This document shows positions 27,458-38,451 of a stretch of DNA of 64,000 bases, in pieces. The notes under the pieces are model-generated. The model was not told the DNA's origin. It saw nothing but the letters and a program-made list of their open reading frames with translations, and made no database searches. Source of the DNA: Psoroptes ovis (Eukaryota > Arthropoda > Arachnida > Sarcoptiformes > Psoroptidae); contig PQWQ01000004.1 in NCBI GenBank assembly GCA_002943765.1, positions 2,356,001 through 2,420,000 on the forward strand. Reading direction: 5' to 3'. Both the position numbers and the translations under genes were made by a program. Within the stretch, counting starts at the first letter, position 1. Each line of letters opens with the position of its first letter.

Positions 27458-27482
27458 CCTAACTTTACTCCGGACAAGGTAA
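27458..27482 (-). repeat. Right terminal inverted repeat of the 1280-bp transposon
   Basis: 25 bp ending CCGGACAAGGTAA, followed by TA. It is the inverse of the left end with one mismatch. Confidence 0.8.
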
Positions 27483-28199
27483 TATTTTAAACAGAGAAAT
27501 ACGAATGAAATTCATTAATTGCACTCAGGAAAACAGCGGCCTAAAAAATGTATTGAAAATAGTTAGCGAAAATTTGTATTGCTAACAGTTGTAACTGTCA
27601 CAGTTCTAATCCCATTTGGTTTCATATGAATGCGCATGTGCGAAATGCGCATTTGATTGTTCGCGCATCCCCCTCATGAGGAGGATGACTCATCCAAATG
27701 CTAACCCTATTCATACCTCACATATACTTGTCATGTACGAATGTAATTTAATTAAATTTTATTAAAATTTTATTTAATTGATTAATAATTAATTAAAAAA
27801 ATTAAAAATTATAAGTAATGATGGCATAAAACTGATGTTATATCAAATCGCTTGTTTTAATGATCTAAACCGGCTCAGATGGAGAATATAAGCCGCCACC
27901 AATTGAAATCTTCAATGTTCCAATCGTTTGCTGCGGAAATTGGTGATTTATAGATTGACCTCTGAAATAAGGTGCTTCGTTTTATCGAACAGTGATGTAT
28001 TCCGCGATTGTGCCAATTTCATCGACCATCAATGAGATATTGAATCTAAATTACAAAATAGATAGTATCAGAATCATAATTTAGAAGAAATTGAAGTGAT
28101 TTACCTTAAGATTTTCGTCGATAGCATCCATGAGTCAATCATCAATGAAATTGAATAAATAACAATGACTCGAAGTGTTGATCGATCTTATTAATTCTT

Positions 28200-28525
28200 T
28201 GATCAAATGATGAAGAAAAATGAACATTTTGAATCAAGAGTTATTGATCAGATGAAGAAGTCAACAGTGGCCAAGTCAAAGCGAAAGTCGAAACCCAAAC
28301 AACAAGTGGCCAGTTCGAAGAAACGTCAAGGTGTGATCAGATAAATTCACAATGTTCATTTTCACTTCATCAATTGAATCAAAGAATCGCAATGATCAAT
28401 CATCATTCAAGTTCAAAACATTTCTTCATTTTCAATGATGATGGCTAGATTTTGCCCTAACATGATTCTGAAAATGACTGAAAAAGTTATTAGTAATGAT
28501 TTGAAATCAATTTCAAAATTACCTT
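28200..28525. repeat. Diverged direct repeat, copy A
   Basis: Shares ordered blocks with copy B about 1.19 kb downstream, for example AAGCGAAAGTC at 28279 and ATTCACAATGTTCAT at 28345. The plus strand holds a 45-codon frame from an ATG at about 28210, ending in a Lys/Arg-rich tail (STVAKSKRKSKPKQQVASSK, then KRQGVIR). That frame is not preserved in copy B. Confidence 0.55.
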
Positions 28526-28615
28526 AAATCGGCCATAAGAATGAATCAATTGAATTGAAAAAGTCTGTAATTGAGAAATGAAGAAGAATTAAAATCTTTG
28601 TTAAATAACTATGTT

Positions 28616-29093
28616 GATTACCTTGACCAAGAATATCATTGAAATCGCTGCAATGGTCCTAATAAAAAAAATAATAAATTGAAAATGAATAAATTCCTTG
28701 ATCATAATCAACTTACTAGCAACACTAGCCATTGTACTAATGATATTTAGATCAATTTGAATTCAATCTGTCATAAATTACAAGTTGGAACTTGCAAGTC
28801 TAAAACGAAAAGAGAGGAAGAATCAATTAAAATTTCAAGACGTTAATACTGATTACCTTTGTCTAAAATAAGACCATTATTGGTGCGGTGGTTCTGATCA
28901 TTGAAAGAAATTAAAAATGGATTGATCATACAATCACAATCAACTTACTAGGAACAGATGTCATTTTGCCTATGATATTCAGATCAAGTTGAATTCAATC
29001 TGTCTCAAATTACAATTGGAGCTGGGAACTCTTTGACGAAGAGAAAAGCAGAATCAATCAACAATTCAAGACGATTATAATGATTACCTTTCA
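28616..29093 (-). repeat. Two tandem units of about 235 and 231 bp with splice-like borders
   Basis: GATTACC recurs at 28616, 28851 and 29082. ATCAACTTACTAG occurs at 28707 and 28939, and the blocks GAATTCAATCTGTC and TTCAAGACG also repeat. On the minus strand each unit reads as an exon-like block ending at an ATG and CTA|GTAAGT donor, an intron-like spacer ending in AG, then a block of exactly 37 nt followed by G|GTAATCA. The 37-nt blocks are open in one frame, but the longer blocks have stops in all three frames. Confidence 0.6.
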
Positions 29094-29384
29094 GTAGGTC
29101 GATTTTCATTGATCACTATTTGATGGGCCTAATTATAATGAGTGGTTTAAAAATGATTAATGCCAATGATCAAAATTATGGCAACTCACCTCAAGTAATC
29201 ATTGATGAGGTTTACATAACTGGAAACTAATTCACCTTCATTTGAAATTTTAATCAAATTGTATCATGAGATAATATTGACCACCTTCCAATATATTGAT
29301 AAGGAATTGGCGAGTGATTTGGTACACATGATCATCAAATGAGTTGAAACCAATTTTTTGACTTTGAATTGCGATCGATCATCA

Positions 29385-29705
29385 ATATTTTTTGATTGAA
29401 CAATTGAAGGCAAAGATGAACATTTAGAATTAAATGAACCTATCAAATAGTGGCCTTGTCGAAGCGAAAGTCAAAACCCAATCGTCAAATGGCCAAGTCA
29501 GAATGTTCGAATCAAAGGAATGTCAAAGAAAGTCAATCATTAATTCACAATGTTCATCTTTACATCAAAAGTCGAATCAAAGAATCTCGGTGAATCGATT
29601 ACAATTAAATTCAAAATATGCCTTCGATTTCAAATGATGATCTGGACCAGATTCTGTTCTGATATTTTGAAAATAATCCAAGGTTAAATTCAATGAAAAT
29701 TACCG
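29385..29705. repeat. Diverged direct repeat, copy B
   Basis: Matches copy A in order: GATGAACATTT, AGCGAAAGTCAAAACCC, ATTCACAATGTTCAT at 29543, GAATCAAAGAATC and a final AAATTACC-type junction. Offset to copy A is 1183-1198 bp, so small indels have accumulated. Confidence 0.55.
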
Positions 29706-30052
29706 TAGTAGAATTGATCATTAATGATTGCAAGCACATATCAGCTACATTTTTCCAACCAAACGCTTTAATTTCCTCAATATCGTGGTTAGGCTCAAGA
29801 ATCTGATGATTAAGTCATCCATCCATAAGGATTTCATAAGTTATTTATGTTGGTCATCATCCAAAGGTAACTACATGACCATATCCAACAATTAATTTGA
29901 TGAAAATCATCGATGTAAATGTGTGGAAATGATTCTGAAAAGAAGCAAAAACAATTAGTGAAATTTTGATAAACATGACAATCAACTTAACCAATGATGA
30001 TGATTGGGCAAATATATTCGCTCAAATCTTCGCTCAAGTGTTTGAGAATGTA
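29611..30052 (-). pseudogene. Exon-like fragments of an unidentified, probably decayed gene
   Basis: Minus-strand blocks with GT/AG borders. 30052-29992 (open, ending CPIIII) joins 29934 in phase with ESFPHIYIDDFHQIN, which stays open to a TGA at 29834. 29802-29704 (33 codons, containing KAFGWKNVADMCLQS) joins 29658-29611 in phase and then stops. I could not join the first pair to the second in frame, so either a border is wrong or the gene is broken. I do not recognise the family. It lies within duplicated debris, which favours a pseudogene. Confidence 0.3.
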
Positions 30053-31662
30053 CTATGATTGATGCAGCACTTTGCAACTAATTAATTGAGTCAATTGTGA
30101 TTATTGATATAAATTTAATTAAATTTAATCACAAAATTCAGTTAAATTTTAACGGAAAACACAATTTGTCATCAACAAATGTTTTTCGAATTTCGAACGG
30201 TTTTTTGAGCAGACGTCCTTTATGAATTGTCTTAAGAATTTTCAAAAATTTGAATTTTCAAAAATTCAAATTATTTTTAGAAATATCTGCAAAATTAATC
30301 AATCTTTGATTAATTTAATTCAATTAATCTATTTCTGATATCAACTATTTTCTGATTTCAATAAATGACAGTGATGTTGAAAAAATCAATTTCATTTTTA
30401 GCAAAAATGAAGATATGAAATTAATGGTGATTTTAATGTAAATGATGACAACGACAAGGATTTTGATGAATGAGAATATTTCCAATGATTTATAAGAAAT
30501 GAAATGATCAATTCTGGATGATGTACTTGATTTGAATATGTTTATGAATGATGATAATGTACATAAATGTGATCAATATATCACTACGAATGATTATATA
30601 ATTCATAATTAAAACAATAAACATAACTCATAGTAATGTATCTTTTTTGATTATATTGAATAATTATACAAATGGTCAAAGGATGACCCTTGCAACTCAT
30701 CCAAAACAACATAGACTAAAAGAATTTTATTTGTAAAATTCCATTCTGTTTGAATGATTCAATAGATGAGATTGTCAAAGATCAATCAATACAGATCTAA
30801 GAAAACATTGCAATAACAGAATTCATGAAAATATCAAACAAACATCAAATTTCATTGATCATATCATCATTAAAATATTTGAAATTTATAACATCAATCA
30901 ATTATCATCCGACTTCGGTATCAAAATAATCCAATAGTCCAATAATCTCAATCCTCATTATTATTATTCTTTAAACAAGTCATTTGAATGAAATTTTTAT
31001 GTGTTTGATTAATCTAAATCAATTATTCAGTTTTTGAATTGAAAATTATTGATTTCATTACCAATAATCAAAATGACTCTTATCATCAATATGATTAGCC
31101 TAATGATTAATCAAACCAATCAACTAAATGACAATATAAATATTTATTCAATTATCCAATTTGCTGGCCTCTTTTCAAATTCAAAACGGTTTCAGTTCAA
31201 ATTCAAATTCAATATTGATTTGTTTTCAAATTATCTAACCCGATGATTGAATAAATAAATTAATTATTAATTAATTTAATAAAAATTAATTTGAAAATTA
31301 TTAATTTTTTCAAATTCAAAAATTTAACTCAATTGGGTTATCCTCAATACGTAGAAATAGTGCTTTTTGAATTTCGCTCCCCCAATTTTGGGGAAAAAAT
31401 GTTAAAATTTTTTTCGCGCTAACTAATTTTAAAAAATTTCAACTTGTTGACGCCTCATTTTGTGGTAGGACGTAAGAAAAAAAAATTCGCCTATGCTTCT
31501 CCAACATGTCAATCCGTCCCTAAACTCCTGCGTGTGTTTGAATTACATTGCGTGTGCAATTCACGATAATTATACAAGAAATTTTTTTTTCAATAATACA
31601 CACGCACATATGCCATCTATTGTGAAAATAAACTAAAATGAATTTCTAAAATTGTGTTTTAT

Positions 31663-31668
31663 TTTATT
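31663..31668 (-). promoter_or_regulatory. AATAAA overlapping the ABCH-like stop codon
   Basis: TAA at 31666-31664 lies within AATAAA on the minus strand. A likely polyadenylation signal by motif only. Confidence 0.35.
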
Positions 31669-34093
31669 GAAATTTTTGATTATTCAATGAAAAAATTAAC
31701 ATAAATATCAATATAACAATCCAAATTGATGATAAATTAATTGCTAACCAAACATGATTAGCATAATGTTGATGATCAATATAATGATCAAATGACCAAC
31801 CGCGTGACATTGCTGAACGCATCGATTCAGCAATCGATGTCCATGGATATGAATAAAGCATAAAATTATTAAACATTCTCGGTAAACATTCTAATGGAAA
31901 TAATAAACCACTCAATGTTGTTTGTATAAGAAAATTAATCCAATAAATAATTATTGGACTGAATATTGTTTTTGTGCACAGAATCGATAACATCATGATT
32001 AATAAAAATAAAATTGATTGTAATATTGCTAAAACAATGAATAATCTTAAACCAGTCGGATGAAATCGTTGATTATCCAATGTAAACGTTAGTAAAGTGG
32101 TAATCATCATAATTTGTCCAAATATTATGATCAATTTAATAAAGAACCAAAAAGTAATCAATAATGATTTCGATATTCTAGCCATTGAAAGTGATTGTCG
32201 GAATACATTTGATTTTAATAAAAAATTCAATTCATGAATCGATAAAATTGCTATGGAAAATTGCATCGATAACATTATGATCCCAGGCAATATGAAATCA
32301 GTCATTGGTGTATCTTCATTTCCATAAATGTTCGGCTGTACAATCATTAATGGTTGTGTCATACGTGTTTCAACTTCATTTTCTTTCGCATCATGATGTG
32401 CACGTTCTAATGCTTGCAATACTTTTGCTTTGACAAATCCAGCGATCAATAAATTTGTATTATCAACATACATTAATATGGTGACCATATTTATTTTTGT
32501 TTCGTATTCTACATCAGAATAATCAGCAGTCGTAGTTGATGGAGTTGTTGTAGATGATGAAAATGTCTCATTAGATGCTTTCAATATTGATTCCAATTCA
32601 TGATCATCACTTGTTACATCATCACAATTCTTGAAAGAGAAGGAAACTATCGATATTACCATAGAAAATGATAATCAAAGTTAGCTTACCTGTAATGCTT
32701 GATTGAATATCGAGTTTGTATAATTAGCTGGAAATTCCAAAGCTGCCCATACTAAACCATTGCGTACCATTTGTATGGTATCATCCAAATTTTCATGATA
32801 TATCAATTTAATTTCTTCGTTACTTTTCAATACATTTAAAACATGTTTACTAACGATAGCTGGTGAATCAGGATTATAAACAGCAATACGCAGTTCATGT
32901 GGATTTTGTCCTAATAATTGTAGACAAAATATAGTTGACAATAATGGCAAAAATAATTGAAATAGCGATAAACGTATTTGTTTGAATATGAACAATTTGA
33001 TCAATAAACTAAATATTGTCCGATATTTTTGACTTGATGCTACTTGTCGATAACGATTCGGTTCCGATGGTTCTAATTGTGTTGATAAATTTTCATATTT
33101 ATTATTCGAAGCTTCTGATAAAAATATTCCATTATTCAGTTTAGTCGATAAACAATAACGAGCGAATTCATTTATTTTTCCATAATCATTAATATTGATT
33201 GTTGAATATTTTCCATTGTTTTCATTATCATCCGAAGAACCACTAGCGATTGGTTCGACAATTTTTATCGAATATAATTGACATGTATATAAATGTCTTT
33301 GATTTATGATTGCAGCTTGATCAGCATAGCGGCAATCTTCAACATATTTTGTCGAAAATATTATTGTTATTTGTTCTTTTCTACATGATAATTTCAATTG
33401 TTTCCAAATTAGCTCTTTCATGATGAGATCAGAACCAAAATCAGGTTCATCTAGTATTAAAACGCTTGGTGAATGTATTGATGCCAATAATAATGAAATC
33501 AATGATTGTTTTGTTTGATCTAATTGATTTATTGGCTGTTTCGCTTCATCCAGACCAATCAAATTGATTAAACGTTCATAACGTAAATTTGCTGCATCCA
33601 ACGTCAAACCATGTAATCGTGTATATAAAATAATATTTTCAGCAATCGACAATTGAGGGAAATAACCATCGATTTGAGGCATGAAACCAATGCGAACTGG
33701 ATTATCATATGGTTGTCCATAATAGGTTATTTCACCTGAATTCGGTGAACGTATTGTTGCAATTGTTTCCAACAAAATTGTTTTACCAACATTTTTTGAG
33801 CCAATAATACCAAATATTTGTCCATTATGGATACGCAAATTGATTGATTCAAACGAACGATTTTTTGATTGAATATTAACATCAATTAATTCAATCATAA
33901 ATGAATCTTCATTTGTATTAATATTTGCATTATTATTCTTATTATTATTCAAATCTAATCTTTGCTGCTTAAATAAACGATTTTGTTTTTGTTGTGCATT
34001 CAATTTTTTCACACGATTATCATTTTCATCTTTGTGTGTTGACGAATCCAGCGTTTTCATTTGTATCATTTTATCATTTGCGAAGGTGGCCAT
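31664..34093 (-). CDS. ABC half transporter, ABCH-like (NBD then TMD), degenerate NBD motifs
   Basis: Two exons, 34093-32690 and 32629-31664, with a 60-bp GT/AG intron in phase 0; 789 aa. The ATG at 34093 is the first after an in-frame stop. Residues 1-64 are polar, Gln/Asn-rich. The nucleotide-binding domain has Walker A GSKNVGKT (98-105), a Q-loop Gln in GFMPQ (140) and Walker B VLILDEP (211-217). The signature, normally LSGGQ, reads LDQTKQ (191-196), and the H-loop His is Lys (STKYVED, 249). The membrane domain follows, with a first helix in LSLFQLFLPLLSTIFCL, a large loop and NIYGNEDTPMTDFILPGIIM, the PxYG...TDFxxPG block typical of ABCH/ABCG-type TMDs, then five more hydrophobic segments. 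ABCH is arthropod-centred with poorly known substrates (family knowledge). An ABCG or ABCA-like half transporter is the alternative. The stop codon overlaps an AATAAA. Confidence 0.85.
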
Positions 34094-36033
34094 AATTTTA
34101 AAATTACTCAATAAAAATTACTGTATAAAATTTTACAATGATTTGTCGGGAAAAATTCATTTTTTCAATAAAAAACTACTAAGGAAATAAATCGATTTAT
34201 TTTTATCCACAAATTCTTCTCACAAAAAAATTGTTTGGAATTCAATAATTCATTTCCAGTGGTCAACTTCTATGGTTGATTATTCACAATAATTACTCAA
34301 TGCAATTCGGTTTTACAATGCACATGCAAATTCTTTAAATAAGGTAAATTATGAAATGAAGGTTCACAGAAATTATGAAGAAAATTATTCTTTTAATTTT
34401 TAATTAATTTTCGATGCTTATCAATGATGATGATTTGATGGCTTTAATGTTTCCAAATTGAAAATCTTTAAACAATTAAATCTTTGAGAAAAATAAAATG
34501 AAAATTTCTTTGAATGAATTTGAATAAATAGACAACAAATTGAACAACAAAACAAAACAAAATGATGGAAAAAACAATCAAAATATGTCATTCAAAGGTT
34601 TTTTTGATTAAAATGAATGAATGAATAATTTTCTCTTTATGTCAATTGTCAAATTTTATCTTTAAACACATAGAAAGTGAATGAGAAACAATATTTTTCG
34701 CTTGAAAGCAAAATAACAAAAATGGCATTGGTCAAACATTATTTTAGGTTGTTTTTTGCTATTTTGAAAACTATTTTTGAAAGGGCACTTGCTGCGCCAT
34801 TGATATTTCGTCAATGAACTGATGAAGTGAATGAAAGAAATTTCAATTGCGATTTCAATTTCATTTGTTTTCTTTGTAAAAATCTTGAAAATTAAATTAT
34901 GAAAAATTATTGAAATATGGAAATATGCGCAAAACAAATAAATAAACAAATGAATTCAATTATTAATTTCGAAATACACAGTATTCGACCATCTTTATGA
35001 AATAATAATCTTCAGAATAATCATCGTTTAATAGTCATGATTGATGAGTGTAATTTGATAAATTTTAATGGCGGCGATAATTGTCCATAATGGCTATTAC
35101 AATGATCATAATAATATTCTCAGATATTTGATTAATTGCAATAATTTTTTTTTCAAGGTTTTTTTTATCTCAAGAGTATTTGGTCGGAGAAAATTTAAAT
35201 TGAATTTTATTGTTTTTCATAAAAAAATATTTGGAAAAACAAATTTTTCTGTTTTCAATCAAAAGGGTTAAGTTTTGGCAAAACAAAAACAAGTGAAAAG
35301 CTTATGAAAGTTTTTCTTTTACATTTGCATATTATTGAAAATGATGAATGATTGAAATATTTTTGCAGCGGAAAAAAAAATTAAAGAAAAACTCATTGAT
35401 TATTTTTCTTGTCCAAATAATCATTGATCATTGAGCAAAAATTTGATATACACGAACGGATAAACTGCATATATGATCAATGATAATCATTGATCATAAT
35501 TGAATTTCCATCAATTAACCTTGATGATAATATATTTTTTTCGAAAATAATTTAATATAAATGTAACATCGAATATTGTACGAATTTTCTCATACGCAAA
35601 AACAGGAAAAAATAATTTTGTTTTTGACATAATCAATTATAACTTGTGTAAATATTACTATGATTGTCATTTATGAATTGGACCTTGAATATTTTGTTTG
35701 CATACCTAAAATAAGAAAGCACCAACTCTGACAGCTGATAATAATGAAGAAATCAATAATAAATTAACGGAACAAGTAAAAATTTTGGACAAATTTTACT
35801 CTGCCCAAGCGAATCGTAAATGCAACGATTGACCAATTTTATTCATTTTTTTATTTGGTTTTTTCGTTTTCAAAGTAAATTTTTCAATTTTCATTTTTTC
35901 AAATGTAAATAATGTAATGGAAAATGTTGGTCTACTTTTATGTATGTGTGTGATTATGTAATTTGTTGTTTTTTTCATGTCAAAATCAAATTAAATTGTT
36001 TGTTTAATGTTTGATTGGTCATTGTCATTATTG
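34094..36033. other. Intergenic, no gene seen
   Basis: About 1.9 kb between the 5' end of the ABCH-like gene and the 3' end of CBS, all minus strand. AT-rich, no recognisable motif; it should contain the ABCH-like promoter. Confidence 0.55.
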
Positions 36034-37830
36034 TTATTTTTGTTGTTGTTGTTGCTGTTGAAATTTAGCTAAATAATTAAGCATATCAATATGTGTTATA
36101 ATTGTTAATATTATTTTTGTTGCTGTTGTATGATATTGATCTTTAATAATAACTACATATGGATAACGTCTTAGTAGATCAATTAATCGACCAATCGATT
36201 CATTTGATTTCATCATTGGAAATTGTTTTTGTATTACATTTTTAACTGAACAATTGAGACTATCAATAATTCCTGCCGCCAATTTAGACATTATATCCAT
36301 TACTGTTATCATACCGATTAATTGTAATTGATTATTCGAAACTGCTTTACCCGTTAATTGTTGCTGTTCTTTGTTACATTTGACTACCGGTAATTGATCA
36401 TAGCCATTTGTTTTCATTATGTTTATTGCATCAATACATCTAGCTTGTTCATCAATGGTTTTAACATTGACACCTATTTTTTATATTGATAAATTATTGA
36501 TTATTAATTAAAAATAATTGCTCTTTAATCAGTTCGTAAACTTACCGCCAATTAATTCTGCAACAGTTTTGCTATAAAACCAATTGGCTGGTTTTTTCGG
36601 ACGTAATTCGATTGGTAAATCAATATTACGTTCAGCTAACCAATCATCATCTAAAAATTTGGTCATATAATTTCTGACTCCATCTGGTAAAACTACAACA
36701 CAACGTTGATGTTCATTCAGTTGTTTTACTACTTTTAATGCCCCAGCTAAAGCTGAACCAGAGGATCCACCGCATAATAGTCCTTCTAATTTGATTAAAA
36801 TGCGTGCCAAACGTAAGCTTTCACGATCATCAACTTTGACCCATTCATCAATGATCGAGCGATCTAATACAGTTGGCAAAAAATCATAACCAATACCTTC
36901 GACTTCATAGAATGTGATTTCAGTTTCATTCAATTCTTCTGGTTCAGCTAATATCGAACCAATCGGATCGACAGCAACAATTTTACAATTAGGCAATGTT
37001 TCTTTTACACGACGAGCAATACCGGTCACGGTACCACCAGTACCGGCACCCATAACAATCATATCAATTTTATTATCCATTTGTTCAAGAATTTCCACAC
37101 CCGTATCATCATAATGTGCTAATGGATTACTTGGATTACGATATTGATCCAAAATGATTGAATTTTTTAATTGTTGTTGAAGCTTTTGTGCAACACAAAT
37201 ATGACTATTTGGTGCATCAAATTTCGCACTGTTTGGTGTTCGAATAATTTCTGCACCTAATGCTTGCAATACATTCACTTTTTCATTGCTCATTTTTTCT
37301 GGCATCACAATTATACAATGATAACCACGTAAAGCTGATGCTAATGCTAAACCAATACCAGTGTTGCCGGATGTTGGCTCAATAATTGTATATCCTGGTT
37401 TTATTTTACCATCACGTTCAGCATCCAATATCATACGATAACCGATACGATCTTTAACCGAACCGCCTGGATTGAAAAATTCACATTTAGCAAATAATTG
37501 ACATTTTATGCCAAAATATTCACGAATACGATCCAAACGTACTAATGGTGTATCACCAATATGTTCCAATATTGTGTCCAATACTTTTGGCTTTTTCGAA
37601 TGTTTACGATGAAAATGTGGATCAATCAATTTATTATTCTTGTTCAATGACCATTTACAAGCACTTGGTTTATCTGGAGCAATATAACCATTTATCGGTT
37701 CATTGCATTTGCTATCATTTTTATTGAACGATTTGCTTTCACACCTTAAATTGATATTAATATCATTGTCAATATTTCTAAATTTTGTTTCATGATTTTG
37801 TTGTTGAGGTTGTTGCTGTAGCATTTCCAT
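36034..37830 (-). CDS. CBS: Cystathionine beta-synthase, 2 exons, heme-type with C-terminal CBS-domain region
   Basis: PLP enzyme condensing homocysteine with serine to cystathionine, the first step of transsulfuration; cytosolic (family knowledge). Exons 37830-36546 and 36473-36034, a 72-bp GT/AG intron in phase 1, 574 aa (human 551). After an Asn/Gln-rich leader, the heme-binding region reads SACKW (Cys58) and DPHFH (His72), matching the Cys/His ligands of animal CBS. The catalytic domain has GGSVKDR with the Schiff-base Lys126, SGNTGIG (154-160) and GTGGTVTGIARR, then SILAEPEELNETE, VEGIGYDFLPTVLDR and LLCGGSSGS. Exon 2 gives the regulatory Bateman region (GYDQLPVV, LIGMITVMDIMSKLAAG, ITHIDMLNYLAKF), ending in polyGln-Lys. 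Where human CBS has a CPGC redox motif, this protein has LPNC, so the first Cys is absent. Confidence 0.96.
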
Positions 37831-38446
37831 GATTTTGAATTTTTTCTTGAATAAATATATCTAATAGTTTCTCTTGAAAAAAAATGTTTTCAACAACAAT
37901 GATTAAATGAAAATGAAATGAAATCAAAAAATTAAATTTGTCATTCAAATTTCAAAGAGACTAGAAAAAAGCATTTTCAGTGCATTTTTCAATATCAATC
38001 GAAATTTGATATCATTTGAATCATTTCATTTGATTGAAATCTGTTTTTTTTTCAATTATTATATTTCCGAATATTGGATTTATCAAATTATCAATCAAAA
38101 ATTGATTTCGGAAAAATGAAAATATTTCAGCCATTTCCACACCATTCATTTCATTGAATAAATATTTTTTTATGGATAAAAATTTTGATTTTTTTTTGCC
38201 TAAAAAAACTGATAAGAGGTTTTTTTCAAAAAAAAACGAGGAAAATTTTGATCAATATTTTTTAATTATATTCAATGTATATTTGATTGTGTCAAATTGC
38301 GTGTGTTTTATTTGGCATATTTTCAGCATGTTCGTAGATAAATGAATTTAAATCAATGTTTATTTGCATTATGATTTTGTTTTTTTTTTGTTTTTTGTTT
38401 TTTGGCGAAAGCATATTCAAACAAACATTAAGTTTTTAATTACATT
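37831..38446. other. Spacer between CBS start and WDR86-like stop
   Basis: 616 bases of AT-rich sequence, presumably the CBS promoter plus the 3' UTR of the upstream gene on the same strand. No motif recognised. Confidence 0.5.
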
Positions 38447-38451
38447 TTATT
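38446..38451 (-). promoter_or_regulatory. AATAAA overlapping the WDR86-like stop codon
   Basis: The stop TAA (38449-38447) is embedded in AATAAA on the minus strand. The third gene in this window with that arrangement. Confidence 0.35.

Larger units (their letters stand above)
26203..27482. mobile_element. Non-autonomous DNA transposon, 1280 bp, 25-bp TIRs, TA duplication
   Basis: Terminal inverted repeats: the left end TTACCTTGTCCGGCGTAAAG continues TTAGG, and the right end read inward is TTACCTTGTCCGGAGTAAAG then TTAGG, so 24 of 25 bases match. It is flanked on both sides by TA (26201-26202 and 27483-27484), which fits a Tc1/mariner-type target duplication, although TA is itself palindromic. 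The interior is visibly richer in G/C (many GGCC/GGTCC motifs) than the surrounding DNA, a sign of different origin. The longest open frame (26569-26838) starts without a good context and shows no transposase motif, so the element looks non-autonomous. Confidence 0.8.
27485..31663. other. Repeat-rich spacer with decayed gene or element fragments
   Basis: Between the transposon and the 3' end of the ABCH-like gene. It contains a palindrome cluster (27562-27695), a small basic open frame (28210-28344), a diverged direct duplication (28200-28525 versus 29385-29705), two tandem units of about 233 bp (28616-29093), exon-like minus-strand pieces (29611-30052) and a compositionally different patch (31330-31560). 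I find no continuous gene in it. The pattern suggests accumulated mobile-element or gene-family debris. Confidence 0.55.

Noticed and set aside
27889..27963. Short frame MENISRHQLKSSMFQSFAAE, which first suggested a histone fragment
   Set aside because: Does not match histone core sequence on closer reading; too short to support.
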